Source of the DNA: Flavobacterium amnicola
Lineage (GTDB): Bacteria > Bacteroidota > Bacteroidia > Flavobacteriales > Flavobacteriaceae
Assembly (NCBI RefSeq): GCF_004122165.1
Contig: NZ_SBKO01000002.1
Coordinates: forward strand, 124,001-188,000
Direction: 5' to 3'
Length of the DNA: 64,000 nt
The notes beneath the pieces are model-generated. The model ran no database searches. It was given only the letters and a program-made list of their open reading frames with translations, and was not told the origin of the DNA. The position numbers and the translations under genes are program-made. Of the stretch, positions 17,764 to 27,509 are shown piece by piece; within the stretch, counting starts at the first letter, position 1; the number at the start of each line of letters is the position of its first letter.

Positions 17764-19902
17764 TTATTTTTTAATTCCTTCCAAATCTAACAAGAAAGCA
17801 AATTCTTTGGCTACTTCCTTCAATGCTTCAAAGCGTCCAGAAGCACCACCATGTCCTGTATCCATATTGGTGTCTAAAAATAACAAATTTTTATCGGTTT
17901 TCATAGCTCTTAATTTAGCCACCCATTTTGCTGGCTCCCAATATTGTACTTGTGAATCGTGTAATCCTGTTGTTACCAACATGTTAGGATAAGCAATTTT
18001 GGCTACATTATCATAAGGAGAATACGATTTCATATAGTCATAATACTCTTTTTCGTTTGGATTTCCCCATTCGTCATATTCGCCTGTAGTTAACGGAATC
18101 GAATCGTCTAGCATTGTGGTAACAACATCTACAAAAGGAACAGCAGCTATAACTCCATTATATAATTCGGGTGCCATGTTAATTACAGCTCCCATAAGTA
18201 ATCCTCCAGCCGAGCCACCTTCAGCGTATAAATGTTTGGGAGATGTGTATTTATTTTCGATTAAGTATTTTGAACAATCAATAAAATCAGTAAACGTATT
18301 CATTTTGGTCAATAACTTTCCGTTTTCATACCAAGGTCGTCCTAAGTCTTCTCCTCCACGGATGTGTGCAATAGCATAAATGAATCCTCTATCCAACAAA
18401 CTTAAACGAGTCGTTGAAAACGTACAATCCATAGAATAGCCATACGAACCATAGGCATATTGCAATAATGGATTTTTACCATCTAATTTGATTCCTTTTT
18501 TATAAATCAATGAAATAGGAACTTTGGTTCCATCTTTTGCAGTTGCCCAAATACGTTTTTCTTCGTAATTCTTTTTATCAAATTTTCCGCCTAAAACTTC
18601 TTGTTCTTTTAAAACCACTTTAGTTTTGTCCTTCATATTAAAATCGATAACCGAAGAAGGTGTTGTTAGCGACTGATAGCCGTAACGCAATACATCCGTA
18701 TCAAAATCAACATTCGTTGTTGTGTAGGCACTATACGTTTCACTTTCAAATGGAAGATAATATTCACCTGTTCCGCTCCAAGGCATGATGCGAAGTTTTG
18801 TTAAACCGTTATCACGTTCTTCAACAACCAAATAGTCTTTAAAAATTTCGATATCTTCTAATAAAACAGTTGACCTATGTGCTATAACATCCTTCCAATT
18901 TTCTTTTTCGGTAGCAGCTTCGGAGGTTTTCATCAATTTGAAATTAGTGGCTTTGTCTTTATTTGTCAAAACATAAAAACTATCCCCAAAATGAGAAATA
19001 CTGTATTCTAATCCGCGTGTACGTTTTTGAAACAATTTAAAATCGGCTTCCGGAGTGTCGGCATTCAAAAAGCGGTATTCAGAAGTCATAGTACTCTGTG
19101 AACCAATCACAATGTATTTTCTTGATTTTTCTTTGTACAAGAAAACACTATAAGTGTCGTCTTTTTCTTCAAAAACCAAAACATCTTCTTTGGCATCAGT
19201 ACCGATTTTGTGACGGAAAACTTTATCCGAACGAAGTGTTATAGGATCTTTTGTTGTGTAGAAAATGGTTTGATTGTCATTTGCCCAAACAGAGCCTCCT
19301 GTTGTGTTTTCAATTTTATCAGCAAGAATTTCACCAGTTACTAAATTTTTAATTTGAATGGTATAAATTCTTCGGCTTACTTTATCAATTCCAAAGGTTG
19401 CAAAGGTGTTATTCGGACTAACACTTAATCCCGATAATTGAAAATAAGAATGTCCTTTTGCCATCTCATTGCAATTGAACATTACTTCTTCAGCAGCTGT
19501 CAAAGCTCCTTTTTTGCGTGAATGTATTGGATAATCTTGTCCTTTTTCGAAACGAGAGATATACCAATACCCATTATATAAATAAGGAACTGAAGAATCA
19601 TCTTCTTTTATTCTAGATTTCATTTCTTCAAATAAAGAAGTTCTAAAACCTTTAGTATGAGCAGTCATTTCCTCATAATATTTATTTTCGGCTGTCAAAT
19701 AATCGATTACTTCTTTGTCTTCACGTTGGTTTAGCCAATAGTAGTTATCAACACGAACATCACCATGTTTTTCAAGATTTTTTGGAACAATTTTAGCCAC
19801 TGGTGGCAGTGTAATTTTTGACATTTTGTTTTGAGCAATTATATTGTTAATTGGTGCAGCAAAAATAAAGCTAATTAGACTTATTTTTATTAGGTTTTTC
19901 AT
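17764..19902 (-). CDS. S9A-family oligopeptidase (oligopeptidase B-like), exported
   Basis: 712 residues. A signal peptide (about residues 1-24, ending NNIIAQ) directs it to the periplasm. An N-terminal seven-bladed propeller (about 40-440) is followed by an alpha/beta-hydrolase domain with the catalytic triad Ser564 (GGSAGG), Asp649 (GLHDSQVQYW) and His684 (DTGHGG). Length and the LRYGYQSLTTPSSV / YAYGSYGYS-type segments fit oligopeptidase B, which cuts short peptides after basic residues; the prolyl-specific branch is less likely. Probably part of peptide scavenging together with the M1 peptidase at 23980. Monocistronic. Confidence 0.9.
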   Translation of the reverse strand: MKNLIKISLISFIFAAPINNIIAQNKMSKITLPPVAKIVPKNLEKHGDVRVDNYYWLNQREDKEVIDYLTAENKYYEEMTAHTKGFRTSLFEEMKSRIKEDDSSVPYLYNGYWYISRFEKGQDYPIHSRKKGALTAAEEVMFNCNEMAKGHSYFQLSGLSVSPNNTFATFGIDKVSRRIYTIQIKNLVTGEILADKIENTTGGSVWANDNQTIFYTTKDPITLRSDKVFRHKIGTDAKEDVLVFEEKDDTYSVFLYKEKSRKYIVIGSQSTMTSEYRFLNADTPEADFKLFQKRTRGLEYSISHFGDSFYVLTNKDKATNFKLMKTSEAATEKENWKDVIAHRSTVLLEDIEIFKDYLVVEERDNGLTKLRIMPWSGTGEYYLPFESETYSAYTTTNVDFDTDVLRYGYQSLTTPSSVIDFNMKDKTKVVLKEQEVLGGKFDKKNYEEKRIWATAKDGTKVPISLIYKKGIKLDGKNPLLQYAYGSYGYSMDCTFSTTRLSLLDRGFIYAIAHIRGGEDLGRPWYENGKLLTKMNTFTDFIDCSKYLIENKYTSPKHLYAEGGSAGGLLMGAVINMAPELYNGVIAAVPFVDVVTTMLDDSIPLTTGEYDEWGNPNEKEYYDYMKSYSPYDNVAKIAYPNMLVTTGLHDSQVQYWEPAKWVAKLRAMKTDKNLLFLDTNMDTGHGGASGRFEALKEVAKEFAFLLDLEGIKK

Positions 19903-19911
19903 TTTATTTAG

Positions 19912-19943
19912 TTGTTTATTTGGGTAGCAATTTACTAATTTTG
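19912..19943 (+). promoter_or_regulatory. YbaB promoter (TTG-N21-TAATTTTG)
   Basis: TTG at 19912-19914 and TAATTTTG at 19936-19943, 26 bases before the YbaB start; one of the best promoter matches in the window. Confidence 0.55.
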
Positions 19944-19969
19944 TTTCGTTAATTTAAATTGAAATTAAA

Positions 19970-20293
19970 ATGTTTGGTGATATAATGGGAATGATGGGTA
20001 AACTTAAAGAAACCCAACAAAAAGTAGAAGCCACTAAAAAAAGATTAGATACTGTTTTAGTTGACGAAAAAAGTTCAGATGGTCTTTTAGAAGTGACATT
20101 AACCGCAAATAGAACTATCAGAAGTATAACAATTGACGATAGTTTACTAACCGATAAGGAGCAATTGGAAGATTATTTAGTTTTGGTTTTAAACAAAGCT
20201 ATAGAAAAAGCCACTACCATAAACGAAGCCGAACTTGGCGCTGTAGCCAAAGAAGGCATGCCTAATATTCCTGGTTTGGATATGTTTAAGTAG
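19970..20293 (+). CDS. YbaB/EbfC family nucleoid-associated protein
   Basis: 107 residues, full length. It starts [20 protein letters not shown], the usual helical N-terminus; the middle shows the conserved [22 protein letters not shown] strand region; the C-terminus is rich in Gly and Pro. YbaB/EbfC dimers bind DNA with tweezers-like arms and help organise the nucleoid. In many bacteria it sits near dnaX and recR, but here it stands alone between an S9 peptidase (divergent) and threonine aldolase (convergent). Confidence 0.9.
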   Translation: MFGDIMGMMGKLKETQQKVEATKKRLDTVLVDEKSSDGLLEVTLTANRTIRSITIDDSLLTDKEQLEDYLVLVLNKAIEKATTINEAELGAVAKEGMPNIPGLDMFK

Positions 20294-20297
20294 ACTT

Positions 20298-20332
20298 AAT
20301 ATTTGTCTGGTTTTTTTAACCAGACAAATATT
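20298..20332. terminator. Bidirectional terminator between YbaB and threonine aldolase
   Basis: Perfect 15 bp stem AATATTTGTCTGGTT / AACCAGACAAATATT with a T-rich loop; touches the stop codon of the minus-strand gene. Confidence 0.85.
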
Positions 20333-21357
20333 TATATCACAATTTTAGGTAAAATATCTAACACATATTCATGCATTACTTGTCGGTAATCCAAATGGGT
20401 TACAATACGTAATTTGCCATGTCCCATAGCACTAATATGTATTCCTTTTTCTTTTAGTTTTTGAATGATTACTTTTTCATCTAGATAGGACTGAATTGAA
20501 AATATCAAAATATTTGTTTCGACGGGTTCTACAGAGGCGATCCAAGGTAATTTTTGTAATAAATTGCCTATTTCTTTTGCTCTTCGATGATCATCAGCCA
20601 AACGTAGAAAATGATTGTCCAAAGCATAAATTCCAGCAGCTGCTAAATAGCCTGCTTGACGCATTCCTCCTCCTAATAATTTACGAATTCGTAAAGCTCT
20701 TTTTATCGTTTTTGCATCCGAAATTAACACCGAACCAACTGGGGCTCCTAGTCCTTTCGACAAACAAACCGAAATACTATTGAATAATTCACCAAATTGT
20801 CTTGGAGATTGATTTTTAGCAATCATCGCATTCCAAAGTCGTGCCCCGTCAAGATGGTATTTTAAATTGTTTTGGACACAAACTTGTTTGATTTCTTTTA
20901 ATGTTTCGATTTCGTAACACGCTCCACCCCCTTTATTCGTTGTATTTTCAATACTAACCAAACTCGTTAAAGGTGCATGAAAAAATTCAGGGTCATTGAT
21001 CGATTTTTGGACTTGCTCCGCAGTTATCATTCCGCGATTTCCATCTACCAAATTCAAAGAACAACCACTATTAAAAGCAGCACCGCCCGCTTCATATAAA
21101 TAAATATGCGACCATTTATCACAAATAATTTCATCACCAGGTTGTGTATGTAATTTTAATGCTACTTGATTAGCCATTGTTCCAGAAGGAAAAAACAATG
21201 CGGCTTCCATGCCAAACATGGTTGCTACTTTTTCTTCCAAGGCATTAATGGTTGGATCTTGTTTGTACACATCATCCCCTACTTTAGCACTAAACATGGC
21301 GTGTAACATTTCTTGTGTAGGCTTTGTGACAGTATCACTGACCAAATTTATTTCCAT
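20332..21357 (-). CDS. Threonine aldolase (low-specificity)
   Basis: 341 residues, PLP fold-type I. Key features are the N-terminal [24 protein letters not shown] (phosphate site), [12 protein letters not shown] (the Asp that binds the pyridine nitrogen) and the PLP lysine in [14 protein letters not shown]. The family splits L-threonine or allo-threonine to glycine and acetaldehyde. Length and motifs are normal. It is transcribed away from prfB, with which it shares a ~180 bp divergent spacer. Confidence 0.92.
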   Translation of the reverse strand: MEINLVSDTVTKPTQEMLHAMFSAKVGDDVYKQDPTINALEEKVATMFGMEAALFFPSGTMANQVALKLHTQPGDEIICDKWSHIYLYEAGGAAFNSGCSLNLVDGNRGMITAEQVQKSINDPEFFHAPLTSLVSIENTTNKGGGACYEIETLKEIKQVCVQNNLKYHLDGARLWNAMIAKNQSPRQFGELFNSISVCLSKGLGAPVGSVLISDAKTIKRALRIRKLLGGGMRQAGYLAAAGIYALDNHFLRLADDHRRAKEIGNLLQKLPWIASVEPVETNILIFSIQSYLDEKVIIQKLKEKGIHISAMGHGKLRIVTHLDYRQVMHEYVLDILPKIVI

Positions 21358-21534
21358 TTTAAAATAAAATTTAATTTTGTAAGATTTATACTACTCGAGT
21401 ATCCTTAATTTTGGTGATATACATTTTTTTTATATTTTTACCAGTGAATCCAAATATATATTTAATTGACCTACTTCTTATGGATGCATTCCATATTTTA
21501 AGTTAAATATAAAAATCAAAAATATAAAAATTTT
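21358..21534. promoter_or_regulatory. Divergent spacer between threonine aldolase and prfB
   Basis: 177 AT-rich bases. They hold a 10 bp perfect palindrome TACTCGAGTA (21392-21401) and a TAATTTTG box (21406-21413) that could start a prfB transcript with a long leader of ~115 bases. No riboswitch-like fold is apparent by eye. Confidence 0.35.
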
Positions 21535-22630
21535 ATGACAAATGCCGACCAAATAAAAGGTATTGTGGAGCGCCTTGGTGCGTTGAGGAGGTATCTTTGA
21601 CATTGATGCCAAACTAATTGAAATTACCAACGAAGAAGAGAAAACATTTGCTCCCGATTTTTGGAATAATCCTAAAGAAGCTGAAGTAATTGTGCAAAAT
21701 CTTCGTTCGAAGAAAAAATGGGTGGAAGACTACGAAAAGGCCGTGAATTTGACTGATGAACTTCAAATTGCTTTCGATTTTTATAAAGAAGGTGAATTTA
21801 CAGAAGAAGAATTAGATGAATTATACGAGCAAACCAATACACATATTGAGAATATTGAGTTTAAAAACATGCTTTCTGACGAAGGAGATTCGCTGAGCGC
21901 TGTTTTACAAATTACAGCAGGTGCTGGTGGTACTGAAAGTTGTGATTGGGCCAGTATGCTAATGCGTATGTACATGATGTGGGGCGAGAAGAATGGGTAC
22001 AAAATAAAAGAACTGAATTATCAAGAAGGAGATACAGCCGGTATTAAAACGGTCACTCTTGAATTTGAAGGAGAATATTCGTTTGGCTATTTAAAAGGAG
22101 AAAATGGGGTACACCGTTTGGTGCGTATTTCGCCATTTGACAGTAATGCCAAGCGTCATACTTCGTTTGCTTCAGTTTATGTATATCCTTTGGTGGATGA
22201 TAGTATTGAAATAGACATTAATCCAGCCGATATCGAAATTACAACTTCCCGCTCTAGCGGTGCCGGTGGGCAAAATGTAAATAAGGTAGAAACAAAAGTG
22301 CAGTTGTTTCATAAACCTACTGGAATACAAATTCAGTGTTCGGAAACGCGTTCGCAGCAGGATAATAGACAACGTGCCATGCAAATGTTACGCTCTCAAT
22401 TGTATGAGATTGAATTAAAAAAGCAACTGGAACAACGTGCCGATATTGAAGCGAGTAAAATGAAAATTGAATGGGGATCGCAAATAAGAAATTATGTTAT
22501 GCATCCTTATAAATTAATTAAAGACGTTCGAAGTGGTCATGAAACCAGTGATGTTGATGGCGTAATGAATGGTAATTTGGATGCCTTTTTAAAAGCGTAT
22601 CTAATGATGATGGGACAAAAAGAAGAGTAA
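21535..22630 (+). CDS. prfB: Peptide chain release factor 2, programmed +1 frameshift
   Basis: The true gene starts at ATG 21535, not in the downstream open frame. Twenty-one codons lead to CTT TGA C (21595-21601), where ribosomes shift +1, skip one base and continue from GAC at 21599 to the stop at 22630, giving 364 residues. An internal Shine-Dalgarno-like AGGAGG (21586-21591) precedes the slip site at the classical spacing. The protein has the RF2 stop-recognition tripeptide SPF ([12 protein letters not shown]) and the GGQ catalytic motif ([11 protein letters not shown]). RF2 reads UGA and UAA; low RF2 lets ribosomes pause at UGA and shift, so the gene autoregulates. An HNH-protein gene starts 16 bases downstream. 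Confidence 0.96.
21586..21601 (+). promoter_or_regulatory. prfB +1 recoding site
   Basis: Sequence AGG AGG TAT CTT TGA C: internal Shine-Dalgarno-like element, slippery CTT and in-frame UGA stop followed by C, the same layout as in E. coli prfB. It is an autoregulatory device rather than a mutation. Confidence 0.95.
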
Positions 22631-22646
22631 TTTAAATCCTTTTTAT

Positions 22647-23441
22647 ATGTATTTAAAAAAGTATTATGACGAAGAAATTTGGAAAGAAATTGAGCTTAAA
22701 TCGCCTTTTATGGAGCGATTCCGGTTGTATATTTCCAATCATGGTCAGATGAAAAAATACAATAAAATAAGCGACACTGAAATTATTATCACCCAGACCA
22801 GAACAGAAGGTTATCCTTCGTTTACTGTTTCATTTATGGGTAAAATTTCAGAAGAAGATCAGCTGTATTTCAACGAAATAAGAAAACACATAAGTGTTTT
22901 AAAGAAAGAAATTAGAAGTTTAGAGAAAGAATTAATCAAATGCGATGGTCGCGATGCTGCTTTTTACGATATTTCCAAAAAAATAGAGGAAAATCAAAAA
23001 CTCCATGATACCATAAATTCAAATTATAGAGCTAAATATAAAAAGAATGAACTCAAACGAAAAATTAGCTTTGGGAATTTAACACATCGCATGGTCGCTA
23101 TTCACTTTTTAGAACGTCCTTCGGAAGAGCATAAATTTGTGGCACATTTGGACTTTGATAAAGAAAACAATCATCATTCTAACTTAAAATGGATGACTCA
23201 AAAAGAAAACACAATACATCAGCAAAATAGTCCGTATGTGATAAAAGCAAAGGCAGCTGCTGTTCGTGTTTCTCGAATTACCAGACAAAAATTAACAGTT
23301 CATCAAGTGATGGTTATCAAAAAGAGACTAAGCGAAGATATACCACTAAGTAAATTAGCAAAACGCTATAAGGTGTCTGAAACACAATTATTGCGCATTA
23401 AACGAGGAATTAATTGGGGAAATATTCCTGCTGCAAGATAG
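22647..23441 (+). CDS. HNH endonuclease-like protein with NUMOD4-like N-terminus and C-terminal HTH
   Basis: 264 residues. Residues ~15-40 (RLYISNHGQMKKYN) resemble the NUMOD4 motif of homing-endonuclease-like proteins. A lysine/glutamate coiled region (about 78-125) follows, then an HNH_3-like unit with THRMVAIHFL (His147), VAHLDFDKENN (His167, Asn174/175) and SNLKWMTQKENTIH (Asn179, His191). The C-terminal ~45 residues look like a resolvase-type helix-turn-helix (SKLAKRYKVSETQLLRIKRG). Key histidines are kept, so nuclease activity is possible. The 16-base gap to prfB suggests co-transcription. It could be a domesticated mobile nuclease or a regulator; no intron or intein is seen nearby. Confidence 0.65.
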   Translation: MYLKKYYDEEIWKEIELKSPFMERFRLYISNHGQMKKYNKISDTEIIITQTRTEGYPSFTVSFMGKISEEDQLYFNEIRKHISVLKKEIRSLEKELIKCDGRDAAFYDISKKIEENQKLHDTINSNYRAKYKKNELKRKISFGNLTHRMVAIHFLERPSEEHKFVAHLDFDKENNHHSNLKWMTQKENTIHQQNSPYVIKAKAAAVRVSRITRQKLTVHQVMVIKKRLSEDIPLSKLAKRYKVSETQLLRIKRGINWGNIPAAR

Positions 23442-23443
23442 AA

Positions 23444-23470
23444 AAAGGAGCTTTATAGCTCCTTTGTAAT
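23444..23470 (+). terminator. Terminator of prfB-HNH unit
   Basis: 9 bp stem AAAGGAGCT / AGCTCCTTT with loop TTAT; modest T tract downstream. Confidence 0.65.
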
Positions 23471-23493
23471 TTTACAAAATTAAATATTTCATA

Positions 23494-23916
23494 TTATTGT
23501 TGCATCTTAAAGTAATAATCGGCGGAGTGTTTACCACTTCCATAAAATAAGAAGAAAATACAAATTGCTAGTAATAAAAAAGAGAGTACTAAATTACCCA
23601 TATTCATTTCACCAATGAAATTGACAAGAAAAGCTCCCAGTAAAATTGGAATTTGAGCCATGATTGACCAACGTGTCAGTAATCCAAATACAATCATAAT
23701 TCCACCCACCATATGAGCAGCCATAACATAATGTACAATTAGCATTCCTCCACCAAGATTTTTTATTGGTTCGACCAATTGGTCATAATAGGCTGTATTG
23801 GTTATAAATGAAACTCCTTTCCAAAAAAGGAAAATCCCAACTGCTATTCTTAAAAAATCAAGCGGATAAGAAGTGTGAGCGTTAGCCCATTTGTTCAAGC
23901 TTTTAACAGTTTCCAT
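23494..23916 (-). CDS. DoxX family membrane protein
   Basis: 140 residues with four predicted transmembrane helices (near residues 18-38, 55-77, 84-104, 110-130). The N-terminal LDFLRIAVGIFLFWKGVSFI and the central MVGGIMIVFGLLTRW segment are typical of the DoxX/DoxD family. Members are linked to thiosulfate oxidation in archaea and to redox homeostasis complexes in mycobacteria; in Bacteroidota the role is unassigned. Single gene, convergent with the HNH gene. Confidence 0.8.
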   Translation of the reverse strand: METVKSLNKWANAHTSYPLDFLRIAVGIFLFWKGVSFITNTAYYDQLVEPIKNLGGGMLIVHYVMAAHMVGGIMIVFGLLTRWSIMAQIPILLGAFLVNFIGEMNMGNLVLSFLLLAICIFFLFYGSGKHSADYYFKMQQ

Positions 23917-23979
23917 AGTTCTTTAGTTTTAAATTGTCCTTCTAATTTACTAAAGATTCTAAAAACAACCAACTAGAAA

Positions 23980-25608
23980 TCAGTATTTTATATAAAATGC
24001 AGATTTATCAGGATGAACTTCACTAATTGATTTCGTTTTTACTTCTAATTTTTTCCAATTATTGGTAACATTAACTCTATTTTTCACTCCTTTAATTTCT
24101 AAAACTATTGGCATTTCAAAATTCGCTTCATCAGTTTTCCATCGAATTTCTAAAGCTTTATCTTTCTTTCTAATTTCTAATTCTGGAATAGTAGTGTATC
24201 TTAAATATTGATTGAATATGGGTGTCAAATTGATCCCTGATTCTTTGTTGAAGAAATCAATCACGGTTTGAGTAGTAATAATCTGCTTTTTATATGTTTC
24301 AGAATATTTAAAAACCATAGCCCACCATTTTGCATCATTATTAATTACGTGACGAAGTGTATTGAGTAACAAGGCACCTTTCGGATACATATCACCACTA
24401 CCCTCTTTATTTACGCCATAATGCCCAATTATTGGACGGTCGTTGCTAACATTATTTTGAAGACCTTTGGCATACACCATTGCTTTTTCGTAACCAAATT
24501 GACACTCGGCAAAAACAATTTCGGTATATTGTGTAAATCCTTCGTGAATCCACATATCAGCAATATCCTTACTGGTGATACTATTTCCGAACCATTCATG
24601 TCCACTTTCATGTATCGTAATATAATCGAATAATAATCCAACCCCAGTTCGTGATAAATCATTTCCTAGATAACCTTGCAAGTAGTTATTACCGTAAGCT
24701 ACAGCGCTTTGATGCTCCATACCTAAATAAGGCGTTTCCACCAATTTATAACCATCTTCTTTAAATGGATATTCTCCAAATTTCGATTGAAAGCAGTCCA
24801 TCATTGGTTTTACTTCTTCAAAATGCTTACGCGCTTTGGCTTCATTGGCTCTTAGTACATAATAATCCAAATCCAGTCCTTTGTGGTTGTCATGAATGTG
24901 TACATAATCGGCAATATTAATAGTTATATCGTAAGTATTAATAGGACTTTTTACTTCCCAATCCCAACGAGTGTAACCATTATTTAAATCTTCACTGCCA
25001 AGAAAACGCCCATTGGAAACATTCTTCAAGCCATTGGGAACTGCGACTTTAATTGAGGCGCCAAAATCGGGTTCATCGCTTTGAGAATCTTTCACTGGAA
25101 ACCAGCAACTCGCACCAAAACCTTGACAAGCCATAGCTACCCAAGGTTTTCCGTTTGTATCTTGACTATATACGATTCCGCCATCCCAAGGCGCTCTTTT
25201 GGCAACTACAGGACTTCCCGAATAATAAAAACGAATTTTTTCTTGATTCCCTTTTTGAAGTGGCGTTGGAAACTGAATAAAGGTAGCTAGCAGTTCTCTT
25301 TTGAATTGTAGTTTTTTATTGTTGTAAACGATACTGTCAATTTGCATGTTTTCAAACAAATCGATTTGGATTTTGGAGGTATTTTCTACTACTTTGAAAG
25401 TAATATCATTATACCCCACAATGTTTTTTTTATCGATATCTACTTTGATGTTCAAATCATAGCGTTGCACATCAAATGAAGTGCGTTCTGGGCGCAAACT
25501 ACCTTGTAAGGTATCACGACGGGTAAATATTTCTTTAGCAACCGTAAGTTGAGCGAAAGCAGTGTGAACACCAAAAACCAAAAACGAAAACAGTATTATT
25601 CTCTTCAT
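23980..25608 (-). CDS. M1-family metallopeptidase (aminopeptidase N-like), exported
   Basis: 542 residues, shorter than full-length aminopeptidase N because the C-terminal helical domain is missing. A signal peptide (to VHTAFAQ) is followed by an N-terminal beta-saddle domain and the M1 catalytic domain. The substrate-binding loop reads LGMEHQSAVAYGN (GAMEN-like), and the zinc site is HESGHEWFGN with the third ligand in the WIHEGFTQYTE segment. The conserved tyrosine is in KGALLLNTLRH context. The enzyme should remove N-terminal residues from peptides in the periplasm. It is intact, unlike the zinc-less M1-like protein at 46634. Confidence 0.92.
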   Translation of the reverse strand: MKRIILFSFLVFGVHTAFAQLTVAKEIFTRRDTLQGSLRPERTSFDVQRYDLNIKVDIDKKNIVGYNDITFKVVENTSKIQIDLFENMQIDSIVYNNKKLQFKRELLATFIQFPTPLQKGNQEKIRFYYSGSPVVAKRAPWDGGIVYSQDTNGKPWVAMACQGFGASCWFPVKDSQSDEPDFGASIKVAVPNGLKNVSNGRFLGSEDLNNGYTRWDWEVKSPINTYDITINIADYVHIHDNHKGLDLDYYVLRANEAKARKHFEEVKPMMDCFQSKFGEYPFKEDGYKLVETPYLGMEHQSAVAYGNNYLQGYLGNDLSRTGVGLLFDYITIHESGHEWFGNSITSKDIADMWIHEGFTQYTEIVFAECQFGYEKAMVYAKGLQNNVSNDRPIIGHYGVNKEGSGDMYPKGALLLNTLRHVINNDAKWWAMVFKYSETYKKQIITTQTVIDFFNKESGINLTPIFNQYLRYTTIPELEIRKKDKALEIRWKTDEANFEMPIVLEIKGVKNRVNVTNNWKKLEVKTKSISEVHPDKSAFYIKY

Positions 25609-25621
25609 AGCTATAAAATAA

Positions 25622-25655
25622 AAAATCTACTACCGTAAAGTTAGTAGTAGATTTT
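25622..25655 (-). terminator. Terminator of acyl-CoA carboxylase gene
   Basis: Perfect 12 bp stem AAAATCTACTAC / GTAGTAGATTTT, with a 10-base loop, lying 37 bases past the minus-strand stop at 25693. Confidence 0.75.
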
Positions 25656-25692
25656 GATATGTCAACTATTTTAAGAAAAGTTTATACTTTAC

Positions 25693-27336
25693 TTATACTT
25701 GAATAACCCCTAAATTGAACTGTTTTTCTATTGGAGCGTGATTAGCGGCTTCAATTCCCATAGAAATCCAAGTACGTGTTTCTAATGGATCTATAATAGC
25801 ATCCGTCCATAAACGAGAAGCAGCATAATATGGCGAAACTTGTTCGTCGTATCGTGCTTTTATTTTATCGAATAATTCTTGTTCTTTTTGTTCATCTACT
25901 TCTTCACCTTTTGCTTTTAGGGAAGCAGCTTCAATTTGCATTAATACTTTAGCGGCTTGTGCTCCACCCATTACAGCCAATTCGGCACTTGGCCAAGCAA
26001 ATATTAGTCTTGGATCATAAGCTTTTCCACACATGGCATAATTTCCTGCACCATAAGAATTTCCAACGATAACCGTAAATTTTGGCACTACTGAATTTGC
26101 CACTGCATTCACCATTTTAGCACCATCTTTAATAATGCCGCCGTGTTCCGATTTACTACCTACCATAAAACCGGTAACATCGTGTACAAATACTAATGGT
26201 ATTTTTTTCTGATTGCAATTGGCAATAAAACGTGTGGCTTTATCGGCCGAATCTGAATAAATTACACCACCAAACTGCATTTCACTTGGTTTGGTTTTGG
26301 CTCCAGTAGTTTTAGCAATTTTACGTTGATTGGCAATTATTCCAACAGCCCAACCGTCAATACGCGCATAACCCGTAATAATCGTTTGTCCATACCCTGC
26401 TTTGTATTCATCAAATTCCGAATTATCCACTAAACGTTTGATGATTTCCATCATATCGTATTGTTCGGCACGTGATTTGGGTAAAATCCCATAGATATCT
26501 TGTGGATTTAAGGCTGGTTTTTCCGCTTTGATTCGGTTATAACCTGCTTTATCAAAATCGCCCATTTTTCCAACAATACTTTTAATTCGGTCTAAAGCAT
26601 CGGCATCATCTTTGGCTTTAAAATCGGTCACTCCCGAAATTTCACAATGTGTAGTTGCACCACCCAATGTTTCATTATCAATCGTTTCGCCAATAGCAGC
26701 TTTAACCAAATAACTTCCTGCTAAAAAAATACTTCCCGTTTTATCCACAATCAAGGCTTCGTCACTCATAATCGGTAAATAAGCACCACCGGCTACACAA
26801 CTGCCCATTACAGCAGCAATTTGAGTAATCCCCATACTGCTCATGATGGCATTATTTCTGAATATTCTTCCGAAATGCTCTTTGTCTGGAAATATTTCGT
26901 CTTGCATTGGAAGATATACTCCCGCCGAATCAACAAGATAGATGATGGGTAATCTATTTTCAATAGCTATTTCTTGCGCTCTTAAATTCTTTTTTGCCGT
27001 TATCGGAAACCAAGCGCCAGCTTTGACAGTAGCATCATTAGCCACAACAATACATTGCTTTTCAGAAATATATCCAATTTTTACCACTACTCCACCTGAT
27101 GGACATCCACCATGTTCTTTATACATTCCATCACCTACAAACGCTCCAATTTCGATAGCATTTTCTTTTTGATCTAATAGATAATCAATGCGCTCGCGAG
27201 CGGTCATTTTACCTTCAGCATGTAGTTTTGCGATACGTTTTTCACCGCCACCGAGTTTCACTTTAGCAAAACGTTGGCGTAAATCGGATAGTAGTAATTT
27301 GTTATGATCTTCGTTTTTATTGAAGTTTAAGTCCAT
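25693..27336 (-). CDS. Acyl-CoA carboxylase beta subunit (carboxyltransferase)
   Basis: 547 residues, a complete biotin-dependent carboxyltransferase with N- and C-terminal crotonase-fold halves. The N half contains GKMTARERIDYLLD and MGSCVAGGAYLPIMSDE; the C half contains PLVFVHDVTGFMVGS and GNSYGAGNYAMCGKAYDPR. Length and the GGCPSGGVV segment fit the methylcrotonyl-CoA carboxylase beta branch (leucine breakdown) better than propionyl- or acetyl-CoA carboxylase, but this is judged by eye. No biotin carboxylase or biotin carrier gene is nearby, so the partner must be encoded elsewhere. Cytoplasmic. Confidence 0.88.
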   Translation of the reverse strand: MDLNFNKNEDHNKLLLSDLRQRFAKVKLGGGEKRIAKLHAEGKMTARERIDYLLDQKENAIEIGAFVGDGMYKEHGGCPSGGVVVKIGYISEKQCIVVANDATVKAGAWFPITAKKNLRAQEIAIENRLPIIYLVDSAGVYLPMQDEIFPDKEHFGRIFRNNAIMSSMGITQIAAVMGSCVAGGAYLPIMSDEALIVDKTGSIFLAGSYLVKAAIGETIDNETLGGATTHCEISGVTDFKAKDDADALDRIKSIVGKMGDFDKAGYNRIKAEKPALNPQDIYGILPKSRAEQYDMMEIIKRLVDNSEFDEYKAGYGQTIITGYARIDGWAVGIIANQRKIAKTTGAKTKPSEMQFGGVIYSDSADKATRFIANCNQKKIPLVFVHDVTGFMVGSKSEHGGIIKDGAKMVNAVANSVVPKFTVIVGNSYGAGNYAMCGKAYDPRLIFAWPSAELAVMGGAQAAKVLMQIEAASLKAKGEEVDEQKEQELFDKIKARYDEQVSPYYAASRLWTDAIIDPLETRTWISMGIEAANHAPIEKQFNLGVIQV

Positions 27337-27480
27337 GTGTTGCGTGAATTTATTTTTGTAAATTTGAGTGGCTAAAATACAAAATACAATTAAACTTCCC
27401 TTTTTATATTTAGTAATAATTAGCTAACATTCTTAATGAGAGTTTCATGTTTTGTTAATAATTTCTTAACATTATAAACA

Positions 27481-27488
27481 TACTTTTG
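27481..27488 (+). promoter_or_regulatory. Candidate -7 element TACTTTTG for the phosphate-transport operon
   Basis: TAnnTTTG match 21 bases before ATG 27510. The TTG at 27486 lies inside this element and is not the start codon. Confidence 0.5.
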
Positions 27489-27509
27489 CAACATCAAAAA
27501 ATAGAACCT

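Noticed and set aside
21535..21600. Frame interruption (TGA) near the start of prfB as a sign of a pseudogene
   Set aside because: The surrounding bases are the classical RF2 recoding signal and the rest of the gene is intact with SPF and GGQ motifs.
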